From positions 13,516,934-13,580,933 of the forward strand of contig JAKGHH010000003.1 in NCBI GenBank assembly GCA_022828595.1: a stretch of DNA of 64,000 nucleotides, written 5' to 3'. Position numbers and translations under genes: made by a program. Positions 44,788-57,670 of the stretch are shown here, one piece after another (the first letter of the stretch is position 1; each line of letters starts with the position of its first letter). Source of the DNA: Nelumbo lutea (taxonomy: Eukaryota; Streptophyta; Magnoliopsida; Proteales; Nelumbonaceae). The notes beneath the pieces were generated by a model, which saw nothing but the letters and a program-made list of their open reading frames with translations, ran no database searches and was not told where the DNA came from.

Positions 44788-44936
44788 TCTCAGATTTCCT
44801 ACTCACTTTTCCTACCCACTCTCTACCCATTGTGAATTGAATCCATACATCTCTCAATTCATAATAAAGATGTGGCTCCAGTTTATGATGGATAAAAAAT
44901 GGGTAGAAAAAGTGAATTAAAAATCCCGAGTAAAGA
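44788..44936. mobile_element. Second copy of the foldback MITE
   Basis: It has the arms ATTTCCTACTCACTTTTCCT and GGGTAGAAAAAGTGAATTAA, as at 34450-34584 but more diverged. The duplicate of this region at 41694-42503 lacks the element, giving a natural empty site near 41805-41815. Confidence 0.75.
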
Positions 44937-44940
44937 TTGA

Positions 44941-46932
<1,992 letters not shown>

Positions 46933-47660
46933 CATACTAGCTGAGATACTAGACCGAAAAACTGGGGTCATGTTTAGGTTCTGAACTATTAATTTCTCGT
47001 CCTAGCTAGTCAGTTGCAACCGCGCTTTGCTTTAATGGTTTCACATCCTCCTAGCTGTCTCCATTAATGGGCATCGTTCTTACTTGAATGGGAAAGTGGT
47101 ACTCGATCGGTTGCTGTCTCCTAATAAAGCTAAACACTTTTGGATTGGGATTTTTCTGTCTGGAACACTTAGATTGAATTCATTATGCTTTAACAATTAA
47201 CATTCGATTGTGAATCTTTTATCTCGGACAAGTCAGAAGCACTCCGGATCCAGTGATCTCCGTCTGGACTCGAAGGGATTTTCTCTTCGTCCCCTACATC
47301 GAAACTCTCACGTTCTCAACCTTCTTCCCCAACCATTAATCGGACGACAAACCCTTCCTCACGGTTGTGCCTTTGGATCTGCAAGACAAACCCTCACATT
47401 CTAAATCAGAAAAAACGCTCATGTTCTCAGTCCAAATAAAACACAAACCCTGCTCGCCCAACCATTAATGGGCGTCTTCTTCTTCCTCCACACGAGGCTT
47501 CTGCAATATATTTGTTCTGGCTTTGGATTTGGAAGACACGAGGCGTCTTCTTCTTCCTCCACACGAAGCTTCTGCATGTAAAAACAATAGCTCCAAAGAT
47601 ATTCTTTTAATAAAAAATCTATCTAAACAGTCATACACGAGATTTTCTTTCTTGGTGCCA
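46933..47660. other. GST 3' flank and unassigned DNA
   Basis: No gene recognised. A direct repeat, GGCGTCTTCTTCTTCCTCCA plus CACGA-GCTTCTGCA, occurs at about 47471 and 47544. The first part is probably GST 3' UTR. Confidence 0.45.
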
Positions 47661-47807
47661 GGACGAGGTCGGCTTCTTCCCGTCGCCGGGACGAGGTCGG
47701 TTTCTTCCCTCGAGCTATAGTGCCAGGCATGGATCTCAGAAGGAAAATAAACAAAGATAGTTTTGTTGGAAGATAAATCTCATACCCATTGGATTGTGGT
47801 TGGATAT

Positions 47808-49005
47808 TGATGAGTGCAGATTTGGCCCTCCAGTGAAATTGTGACACGTGGCACCTCGTGACAACTAGGAAAACACCCAACAACAAATTTACGAAGTTGG
47901 TGACCCACTCAGGCACCAGTCTCGCCGACCTAGCGCGACCTACGCGCAGCCTGGCACGCGGCCTACCTGAATTGTGCGCGGCCTGCGCAAATTGCGTGCG
48001 GCCTGCACGACCTGGTCGACTTGGACCAACCTAGCGCATGATCCGGCCAAGCCGCCCATAAGGCACCCACCGACAAACCTAGTCTAGACACTGACCCGCC
48101 GACTGACACAGGCGCCAGCTTGACGACCTGGTCTAGACACTGACCCGCCGACTGACACAAGCGCCGACTTGACGACCTGGCCTAGACACTGACCCGCCGA
48201 TTGACACAGGCGCCCCCTTAACAACCCGGCCAAGGCGCCGACCTGGCCGCCTAACACAAGCGCCAGCCTGACGACCTCGAGAAGTTCACCACCGTACCCC
48301 GGTTCTGACAGGATGCGACGAGTCTTACCGTTTGGAGGCTTTTCACCCACCTAACCCGCGAGGACTCCGGTATATAAAGACCTCACCCCCCAAAGGGGAG
48401 GGGGATGAAAAAAGGGAAGTAACCCCTGCTCTCTAGCTCTCTCATATTATCTTCAAAGCTTTCTACAATAAGAGTGCTAACTTAAGCGTCGGAGAGCCCC
48501 CACCGGGAAAATACCCCCGGGACCTCTGATTCAGTTCTCGCAGGTCCTTCAGCTCCCGCCGCCTACAAAGAGGAGGAAAAGATGAAGTTCTCGGAGGTCC
48601 CTCAGCTCCCGCCACCTACAAAGAGGAGGAAAAGATGAAGTTCTCGCAGGTCCCTCAGCTCCCGCAGCCTACAAAGGAAAGAAGACCACCTCATGCTGAG
48701 GGCAGTCGGATTGCGCCGCACTAGGGAGCTCCAGCATTCTCTAAGTCACCGGCCGCCTAGTAGGCAGCTCGCCACCAGGCAGTTCGCCACTGAGCAGCTC
48801 GCCACCGGGCAGTTCGCCACCAGGTAGTTCGCCACCAAGCAGTTCACCACCAGGGAGCTCGCCACCAGGCTGTTCGCCAGTAGGCAGTTCACCACCAAGT
48901 AGCTCATCACTAAGGCATGCCACCACTGGGTCAAATAACGAGGTACTTAGCCAAAAAAATTCTACATCACAAAACATTGGTACGTGGCCGAAAACAGTTA
49001 CATCA
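47808..49005 (+). repeat. LARD-like element 5' LTR with minisatellites
   Basis: It contains a GACCTGGTCTAGACACTGAC repeat (about 57 bp, three copies at about 48065-48240). It also has a CAGCTCCCGCCACCTACAAA-type repeat (about 54 bp, three copies at about 48548-48680) and about ten units of the 15-bp GGCAGTTCGCCACCA array (48760-48910). Confidence 0.9.
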
Positions 49006-49436
49006 ATTGGCGCCGTCTGTGGGAACGCGCTACAAAAAGCTAAGTTCTCATCCTACAAAAGCTAAGTTCTCATCTTGCAAAAGCTAAGTCCTCACTTTTT
49101 AGAAATTGAAGCTATCGCTTTATAGTTTACGTTTTTTATGAACCCAGAGACTATGCTGGGAGCTAACGGACTAAGTAGCTCTACCAACCTTACTTTTAAT
49201 TCAGATAATGCCACATCAGTCCTCTCTGCAAGGTCCCCCCTACAAAGATGAGCTCTTCGTGGCTTTCGCGGGAGTTGGCGGCCAACTGACTACATAGGCG
49301 CCCTTACCGGTCGAGCCTTCCAAGGCTCCCGTGTGAGCTGGCAACCTAAAGTTAGTAGTGCTGCCCCCAAAGGTCGAGCCCCTAGTAGCTTCTTGTAGGA
49401 GTAGGTGACCGGCATTACGAAGCTGATGCAGGCCAA

Positions 49437-49910
49437 GCCTATGGGCCACATTACTACTTAAGACCCGATCGCCTCTCCGGCATGGGCAAAGTTAGAAAAG
49501 AGTAGACCACTGGTCACTCCCAAAGCCTACGGGCCACATTACTACTTAAAACCCGGTCACCTCTCCGGCACGGGCAAAGTTAGAAAAGAGTAGACCACTG
49601 GTCACTCCCAAAGCCTACGGGCCACATTACAACTTAAAACCCGGTCGCTTCTCCAGCACGGGCAAAGTTAGAAAAGAGTAGACCATTGGTCACTCCCAAA
49701 GCCTACGGGCCACATTACTACTTAAAGACCTGGTCGCCTCTCCGGCACGGGCGAAGTTAGAAAAGAGTAGACCACTGGTCACTCCCAAAGCCTACAAGCC
49801 ACATTACTACTTAAAGACCCGGTCACCTCTTCGGCACGGGCAAAAGTCAAAGAAGAGTAGACTACGAGTCGCTCCCAAAGCCTACGGGCCACACTAGTAA
49901 TTGGATCAGC
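49437..49910. repeat. 88-bp tandem repeat, five copies plus a partial
   Basis: Units start at 49437, 49525, 49613, 49701, 49790 and 49880 (periods 88-90). Each begins GCCTACGGGCCACATTACTA and contains GGCAAAGTTAGAAAAGAGTA. The array lies in the interior between the primer-binding site and the polypurine tract. Confidence 0.92.
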
Positions 49911-49991
49911 ACTTACTAGCTCATCGACTTACGGGCCAAAAGAAATCTACTCCCTTCGCTGAGTTACTATCAGCTCGGGAGTGGGGGCTAT

Positions 49992-51422
49992 TGATGAGGG
50001 CAGATTTGGCCCTCTAGTGAAATTGTGACACGTGGCACCTCGTGACAACTAGGAAAACACCCAACAACAAACTTACGAAGTTGGTGACCCACCCGGGCAC
50101 CAGTCTGGCCGGCCTGGCGTGACTTGCGCAGGGCCTGACGCGCGCCTGCGCGACCTGCGCGCGGCACACGCGACCTACGCGGTGCGCGCGCGGCCTGCGC
50201 GAACTATGCGCGGCCCGCGAACTACGTGCGGTCTGCGTGAGCTACGCACGTCCTGCGCGAACTGCGCACGGCTTGCGCGAACTGCGTGCGGTTTGCACGA
50301 CCTGGTCGACCTGGACCCGCCTAGCGCATGATCCGGCCAAGCCGCCCATAAGGCGCCCATCGACAAACCTGGTCTAGACAATGAACTGCCGACTGACACA
50401 AGCGCCAGCTTGACGACCTGGTCTAGACACTGACTCGCCGACTGACACAGGCGCTGACCTGATGACCTGGCCTAGACACTGACCCGCCGACTGACGCAGG
50501 TGCCCCCTTGACAACCCGGCCCAGGCGCCGACCTGGCCGCCTGACACCAACGCCAGTCTGACGACCTCGAGAAGTTCACCACCGTACCCCAGTTCTGACA
50601 GGATGCGACGAGTCTTACCGTTTGGAGGCTTTTCACCCACCTAACCCGCGAGGACTCCGATATATAAAGACCTCACCCCCCAAAGGGGAGGGGGATGAAA
50701 AAAGGGAAGTAACCCCTGCTCTCTAGCTCTCTCATATTATCTTCAAAGCTCTCTACAATAAGAGTGCTAATTTAAGCGTCGGAGAGCCCCCACCGGGAAA
50801 ATACTCCCGGGACCTCTGATTCAGTTCTCGCAGGTCCTTCAGCTCTCGCCACCTACAAAGAGGAGGAAAAGATGGAGTTCTCGGAGGTCCCTCAGCTCCC
50901 GCCACCTACAAAGAGGAGGAAAAGATGGAGTTCTAGCAGGTCTCTCAGCTTCCGTCACCTACAAAGAGGAGGAAAAGATGAAGTTCTCACAGGTCCCTCA
51001 GCTCCAGCAGCCTACAAAGGAAAGAAGACCACCTCATGCTGAGGGCAGTCGGATTGCGTCGCACCAGGGAGCTCCAACATTCTCTAAGTCACCGGCCGCC
51101 TAGTAGGCAGTTCGCCACCAGGCAGTTCGCCACTAGGCAGTTCGCAACCAAGCAGTTCGCCACCAGGCAGTTCACCACCAAGCAGTTCGCCACCAGGCAG
51201 CTCGCCACCAGGCAGTTCGCCACCAGACAGTTCACCACCGGGAAATTCGCCACCAGGCAGTTTGCCCCCAGACAGTTCTCCACTGAGCAATTCGCTAGTA
51301 GGCAGTTCACCACCAAGTAGCTCATCACTAAGGCACGCCACCACCAGGTCAAATAATGAGGTACTTAGCCAAAAAATTTTACATCACAAAACATTGGTAC
51401 GTGGCCGAAAACGGTTACATCA
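49992..51422 (+). repeat. LARD-like element 3' LTR with expanded minisatellite
   Basis: It has the same architecture as the left LTR but is 233 bp longer. The 15-bp array has about 15 units (51105-51335) and there is an extra GCGCGGCCTGCGCGAACTA-type array at about 50130-50300. Confidence 0.9.
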
Positions 51423-51598
51423 GATACATATATAGAGCTCAGACTTGATGGCTGTTACAACCGAAATGGAAAAGACAAAATAAAAAGGCTGATGATTGTT
51501 AATGATGCACAGGAAATATTTATGCTCTAACAAACTTTGCAATTCTGTTACTCTCCACCGGCTGTCCTAGAGCAAATGACCACGTTAGCCTCTGCATG

Positions 51599-54500
51599 TC
51601 AATGTGTTGTAACACTCCCTCCCCCTTCGAAAGCAGCCTTGTCCTCAAGGCTAGACTGAGGAAATTTCTGTTGCAGTTCCGTGAGTATTTCCCAAGTCAA
51701 ATCTATTGTCGGGGTTCCTTGCCATTGCACTAGTACCTCTGTTACTGCCTTGTTGTCTTGTCGTTTCAATATTTTGTCAATAATTGCAGCTGGTTGGGGT
51801 TGGAGTGTGCCGTCAGCTGTTAGTGGTGGAAGAGTGGCTTGGGCATGAGAGCTGTCTCCAACCTTAGCCTTTAACCAAGACGCATGGAAAACAGGATGTA
51901 AATGGCAGCCTTCTGGTAACGCCAGGCAATATGCAATTGGACCAATTTTCTCTATTATTTTGAATGGTCCGTAAAAACGAGTTGCTAGCTTTTGAGACTT
52001 ACGAACTTCCACTGTGCTCTACCGATAAGGTTGCTGCCTCAAGTATACCCAATCTCCGATGTTAAAATTCCTTTCTGTTCTCTTCTGATGTGCCATTTTC
52101 TTCATTCTGTCTTGGGCAAAGAGTAAATTCAGTTTAAGTTTTTGTAGAACCCTTTCCCTTTCCTGTAATTCAGCCTCCACTACTGGTGCTTGAGTTGTTC
52201 CTGGGATGTAGGAGATCAAGTTCGGTGGGGGGATATCTATATAGTGCCTAAAAAGGGGTGGTTTTGGTGGCAGAATGAAAAGTGGTGTTATACCACCCTT
52301 CTGCTAAAGGCAACCATCTACTCCAATTCTATGGTTGTTCACTGGTGTAGCATCTAAGGTAGGTTTCCAAAGTCCTATTAAGGACCTCTGTCTCCCCATC
52401 TGTCTGAGGGTGGTATGAAGAGCTCATATGTAGCTGTGTTCCCTGAAGTTTGAAAATTTCTCTCCAAAAGTTGCTGGTGAAGAGAGGGTCTCAATCACTT
52501 ACAATTGTCTTGGGCATTCCATGTAATCTGAAAATTTCTTGGATGAATACCTTGGTCAGGTCAGAAGCAGAGAAAGGGTGGGCTAAGGCAATGAAGTGTG
52601 CAAACTTAGTTAATCGGTCCACAACTACCCAAATGGTAGTTTTCCAATTGGAAGAGGGTAAGCCTTCAATGAAATCCATTGAGAGTTCAGACCATGCTTG
52701 TTTTGGAATGGGTAGAGGTTGTAGCAGTTCAGGGCACGGTAGGTTTTCTACTTTGTTTCTCTAGCAGATTTCACACTCCTTTACCCAATATTTAACTTCA
52801 GCTCGATAGCCTTTCCAACAACAAATTTTCCTTAATCTTTGTAGGGTGTTGTAGTACCCTGAATGTCCTCCCCCTGGGGTTGAGAGGGCTTCCTCAAATT
52901 GTCTCCTTGTAAATATTGAATTTGGACTGATTACTAGCTTCTCCCCCTTCCAAAGCAGCCCATTTTTAATTGAATATTTTTCTATGGGCTCCCTGGCTAC
53001 GTCTGATATCATCTTCTATAGATGTTCATCTTTTACTATCTCTCTCTTGAGCTCTTCAATTCAGCTTGGAACTAGAGCAGATATGGCCATTACTTCCCCT
53101 GCTTCTTTGCATGATAGAGCATCTACAATTGAATTGTCTGACCCTTTTCTGTAGCAAACTTCATAATCAAAACCCAGAAGTTTGCTAATAAGTCTTTACT
53201 GGTTTGGAGTTGTAATCTTTTGCTCTAAAATATGCTTTAAACTCCTGTGGTCTGTCAAAATTTTAAACCTTTGACCCAGGAGATAGGACTTCCACTTCTA
53301 CACTGCTGTCACTAATGCTAGCAATTCTTGATCATATGTTGACAAGGACTAATACTTTCCATGTAGTGCTTTGCTAAAGAAGGCTATTGGATGCCCTTGC
53401 TGAGAGAGAACAAATCCTATTCCAATTCCACTAGCATTAGTCTCCACTGTAAATGGTTCTTGATAGTTGGGGAGAGCTAGTACCGGGGTTTCAGTCATGA
53501 TTCTCTTGAGTTTCCTGAAAGCTTCCTCGGCTTCATCACTCCATCTCCATCCTCCCTTTTTAAGCAATTGTGTTAGGGTTTGGTTAGGATGCCATAGTTC
53601 TGGATGAACCTTCTACAGTAACGAGTGAGACACAGGAAACCTCTAAGGCCTTTAACTCCCTTGGGTGTGGGCCAGTGAAGAGCATCTTCAATCTTAGCTG
53701 GGTCTACTTCTACCCCCAATGGTGATATTATGTGGCCTAGATACTTGATCCTTTCAACCTCGAACTGACATTTGCTTCTTCTTGCATGTAGTTGGTGTTC
53801 TTTGAGAACTTCCACTACCTTCTTCAAGTGTCAACATGGTCCTCTCAAGATTTACTGTAAATTAAGATATCATAAAAAAAACCAGCACATATTTTCTAAG
53901 AAAATCTCTGAAGATGGAATTCATAAGAGATTGGAAGGTTAAGGGGGCATTAGATAGCCCAAAGGGCATAACCAAGTACTCGTAATGGTCTTCATTTGTG
54001 CGGAAGGTTGTCTTTGGAACATCCTCGGGTTTGACTCTAATTTGATGATAACCCGACCTCTGGTCCATCTTTGAAAAAATTACAACTCCTTGTAGTTCAT
54101 CCAGGAGTTCGTCTACTACTGGCATTGGGAATTTGTCATTCACGGTCACTTGGTTTAGGGCTCTGTAATCTACACACATTCTCCACCCACCATGCTTCTT
54201 CCTGACCAAAAGAACAAGGGATGAAAAAGGACCGGTCTTGGCCGTGGAGGGGAAAGTCCTATGGGTTCAGCAAACACATCCTGATATTCTTCCAATAGCT
54301 TTTGAATTTGAGGTTCTGGGTTCATCTGATATTCCTCTCCTCCTTTTAGCTGAATCAAGAACAGAAGGGCTCCCTTCTCAACATCCTTAGCAGCCTTGGC
54401 GGCCTCAATCATGCGAGGGGGTTGTGTCTGTAATCCCTTCAAGGTGTGGTGACCTTGGCTATCTTCAAATTGTAGGGACAAAGACGAGAAATCCCATATA

Positions 54501-55761
54501 ACTAGTCCCGGTGTCTCTAACCATCGGGCCCTCAATACTGCATCGTAGCCATGTAGGGAGAGTAGATAGAAGTCAGTTATTATGGTGGTTCCTTGAGTTT
54601 TGAATGGTACCTGTGGGCATTTCCCGATCCCTTGTATCTTTTCTCCATTGGCGACCAACACTTTGAACTGTTTTTGTGTCACTGGAATCACTCTTGCCTT
54701 CTTCGCTATCCTTGGATCCAAGAAATTGTGGTGGATCCTGTATTCACCAACATTGTTATTGGTTGCTGGTTTATCGGTCCTTAGAGTCACATGGTTTTTG
54801 GAGAACTGGACCCTAAGATTGCATAGAGGGATATTTCTGGAATTGACACCTCCCCTTCGTTTGGATCTTCCTCAACTTCATCGCTTGGGTCTTCTCCCTC
54901 CATTAGTCCTATAACCCAATACAACCGTTGAGTCTTGCAATGGTGGCTAGGGACATATTTTTCGTCACAGTGGTAACAATGGCCATGCTCCTTCCTATCC
55001 CATGCTTTTGTCGGAGTCAACCTTTTGATTTCTAGAACTGGTTTAGTGATAGTAGAGGAATTTATTATTAGAGGTTTTGATTTCAGTGGTTCACCACGTA
55101 CTTGTCGGCGCTTGACTGTCCACTCTTCTTCCTCTAGTAAGGCCAAGCGAAATGCTCGGGTGAGAGAGGTGGGTTCGAACTTCTCCCCTCCAGCTTAGAC
55201 TTCAGGCTTTAGGCCAGAAATGAAGCAAACCCATAAGGTATTCTTCGTTCAGTCCTTTAACCCGACTAGATAGGATTTGGAACTAATCCATATACTCCTG
55301 TACCGAGGTGGTCTGAGCTAGTTTGAAGAGTCTCCCTGCTATATTAGTCCCCTATACGCCATTGTATCGATGATCCAGTGCATCCACAAACTGATCCCAA
55401 GAGGGTTGTGGATAGTGCTCAATGAACCAGCAATACCACTCCACTACTCTTCCTTCAAAGCCCAAGCTAGAGATCTGAATCCATTGGTCTTCGGTGATGC
55501 CTTGTAGAGAAAATTATTGTTGCAACAACACCAACCAACCATCGAGATTTTTCCCGCTGAACTTGGGGAGTTCCACCTTTGATCTCCCCTCCCCCCCCCC
55601 CCCCCCCGTCCTGTTAGAAGCTTCCATTTCGTTGCCTCTGTCTGCTGCACCTTCTGAGACAGATCGATTGGTGTTCAATTTTGGATTCCCTCCTACCGGA
55701 GGTGGAGGACCCAGACGTTCCAGATTGATATCGATCTTCAAGACTCAACATCTCCTCTCCT
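51599..55761 (-). pseudogene. Gypsy-2 gag-pol with C-terminal chromodomain
   Basis: From 55761 leftwards in several frames: gag (VELPKFSGKNLDGWL near 55560); zinc-binding segment CYHCDEKYVPSHHC near 54960; protease-like LHGYDAVLRARWLETPGLVI near 54540; RT with [34 protein letters not shown] and [16 protein letters not shown], then KYLGHIISPLGVEVDPAKI; RNase H with [20 protein letters not shown]; integrase zinc segment and core (MDFIEGLPSSNWKTTIWVVV, then [14 protein letters not shown]). After NIGDWVYLRQQPYR and FYGPFKIIEKIGPIAY, a chromodomain follows (VTEVLVQWQGTPTIDLTWEI near 51700). Chromodomain integrases mark the chromovirus branch. No frame is intact. Confidence 0.85.
55590..55607. repeat. 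Poly(C) run in Gypsy-2 gag
   Basis: About 17 consecutive C (glycine-coding on the minus strand), a likely slippage site. Confidence 0.85.
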
Positions 55762-55790
55762 GATGGGATGTCTGGCTCTGATACCAGATT

Positions 55791-56122
55791 GATATCGATC
55801 TCCTCCCATCGCCGGGACAAGGTTGGCTTCTTCCCTCAAGCTATAGTGCCAGGCACGACTCTCAAAAGGAAAATAAACAAAGGTAGTTTTGTTGGAAGGT
55901 AAATCTCTCATACCCATTCAGTTGTGGTTGGATACATATATAGAGCTCAGGCTTGATGTCCATTACAACTGAAATTGAAAAGACAAAATAAAAAGGCTAA
56001 TGATTGCTAATGATGCACATGGAATATTTCTGTTGTAACAAACTTTTCAATTATGCTACTCTCTACCAGCTGTCCTAGAGCAAAAGACCACGTTAGCCTC
56101 TGCATGTCAATGTGTCATAACA
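55791..56122 (-). repeat. Gypsy-2 5' LTR (uninterrupted copy)
   Basis: 332 bp, TGATATCGATCTCC to TGTCATAACA. It is the empty-site reference for the insertion at 47808-51422. Confidence 0.8.
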
Positions 56123-56555
56123 CTCTCAAAATTTCTATTTTAAATAGATTCTAGGGTTTCAAATTTTAGTATGGAAAAGTGCTATTACAAGTATTTTGGA
56201 TACAAATCAATGGTGGGTTCATTAGCTTTTTCGTTCTCCCTTTATGGCTTATGTATTTTGGGGTTTTCAAAGATTAGAAATAGAATTGGAGATTGGGAGC
56301 TTTGTTTCATCAGAATATATAATCTAGGCAAAAGAAAATGTCTTTCAAGAAGGAAGGACAAAAAAGCTTAGACACAGTAGTTCGCCCTTAAGCCTTAATC
56401 ACTCTTTGATGTTTGTCGTTGTCGTTAAAATCCATGGTTGCTGCTCTATTGCTGTTTGAACACCGTTGATGAAAGCTTGTTGTCGTTAATGGTTTGGGGA
56501 GCAAAGATTGAGTCTAGGAACGTGAGGACTCTCGAGTATGGGGTATTCTGTCAGT
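56123..56555. other. Unassigned intergenic DNA
   Basis: No feature recognised. Confidence 0.4.
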
Positions 56556-57410
56556 ATTTACTTGGCATATGTTTGGCATCGATGATGTAGTTAATGGTGT
56601 TGCTGATGTGTTGGTTGTAAGCACCATTTTCTCAGAAAATGGTGTTTTTTTTTGTTTGGAAATGTTGTTGTTAGGCAGGACATTTCTGGAGTAATAACAA
56701 CATTTTCTATTTGGTACCAATGTTCCAGAAAATGTTTTCAGCACTGGTACCTATTATCTAGTGCCACAACAATGAGCTTCAGCTCTAGGAAACTCCAAAT
56801 TCAGCGGTTCTCTAAGTCACACTTTCCCGATTTCCAAGGTGTGGCTTGGAGCACTATTTTTTATGGAAAAACGGTTCCAAACAAACAGGCATTTCCTGGA
56901 GTACTGTTTTTTTCAATGTGGTGATGATGTGTTGCCGTTTTATGGAGCAACGACATCAATGCCAAATAGGCACATAGTAGGTGTTTGGCATGGTGCTAGG
57001 AACACTGCACAGTTTTCTCATGAAAATGGTGCTAGGCATGTGTGAGTTATAAGCACCATTTTTTCAAGCGGTGCTGCCACAAAGGCTGTTTTTTGGGAAA
57101 GCAACAATGGTTTTATTTGGTACTAGTGTTGTAGAACCGTTTTCAGCATTGGTCATATTATCCAACACCCAAGTTGATGCCACATCATTGCACTGTTGGC
57201 AACAACGAGCTGTTTTTTGAGAAAACATAAAATTTGGCATTGCTTCAGACCACACTTTCCTGATTTCCAAGGCATGGTATGAAGCAACATTTTTTTATGG
57301 AAAAATGGTACCAAATAAGATGTTTTTTTGAAGCATTGCTTTTTTTATGTGGCGCCTACATGATGCTATTTTCTCAGAAAACGACATCAATGCCAAACAC
57401 CCACTTAGTT
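56556..57410. repeat. Two tandem copies of a ~430-bp MITE-like repeat
   Basis: Matching landmarks recur 431 bp apart, for example CGACATCAATGCCAAA at 56951 and 57382, and likewise ATTTTTTATGGAAAAA...GGT and GTTTTCAGCA. Each copy is bounded by TGTTTGGCAT-type sequence on the left and ATGCCAAA on the right, suggesting inverted termini. A diverged relative may be present at 61545-61800. Confidence 0.65.
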
Positions 57411-57670
57411 TTTGTTTATAAAGATTTTGTATCTTATCAAATTTTTATTTTAAACAAATTTTGTCAGTCATAAAGTTTCAATCATTTGTAGGTGACGGTT
57501 AGTTAAGCATCAAATGACATGTCAAAATTTTAGAGAAAATCTCTTCGATTCCAAACGCACTAGATTTTGAGTCGACAAGAAGGGGTGAAAATACATTTTT
57601 AGAAGGGGAAGAGCTAGCCAATAGGATTTTGGTTCCCGAATAATTTTCTTGGTGGATAAATAACTTTTGA

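Larger units (their letters stand above)
47808..51422 (+). mobile_element. Non-coding large LTR element (LARD-like) inside the Gypsy-2 LTR
   Basis: The LTRs are 47808-49005 (1,198 bp) and 49992-51422 (1,431 bp), starting TGATGAG and ending GTTACATCA. Directly after the left LTR is TTGGCGCCGTCTGTGGGAA, a primer-binding-type sequence I associate with plant Tat-lineage Gypsy elements. Directly before the right LTR is a purine-rich GGGAGTGGGGGCTAT. Flanks GATAT (47803-47807) and GATAC (51423-51427) form a 4/5 TSD; joining the flanks restores the LTR sequence seen intact at 55923-55945. The 986-bp interior has no gag or pol and is dominated by 88-bp tandem repeats. Confidence 0.9.
47660..56122 (-). 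mobile_element. Gypsy-2: decayed chromovirus-type Ty3/Gypsy, LTR split by another element
   Basis: The right (5') LTR is 55791-56122. The left (3') LTR ends at 51614 and continues to the left of the inserted element at 47808-51422, with its outer edge near 47660-47690 (not exact). The primer-binding site TGGTATCAGAGCCAG (minus strand) lies inside the right LTR, and the polypurine tract (GAAGGGGGAGGGA) abuts the left LTR. The interior is only about 4.2 kb, with the order gag, protease, RT, RNase H, integrase, chromodomain. Many stops and frameshifts make it an old copy. Confidence 0.85.

Noticed and set aside
47803..47807. Left-edge TSD for Gypsy-2 itself
   Set aside because: GATAT here belongs to the LARD-like insertion; no convincing 5-bp match to CTCTC at 56123-56127 was found for Gypsy-2.
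51084..51344. Long GGELPG-type repetitive protein on the minus strand (also 48741-48977)
   Set aside because: A 15-bp minisatellite in LTRs keeps frames open by arithmetic; unit sequence drifts freely and there is no start or promoter context.
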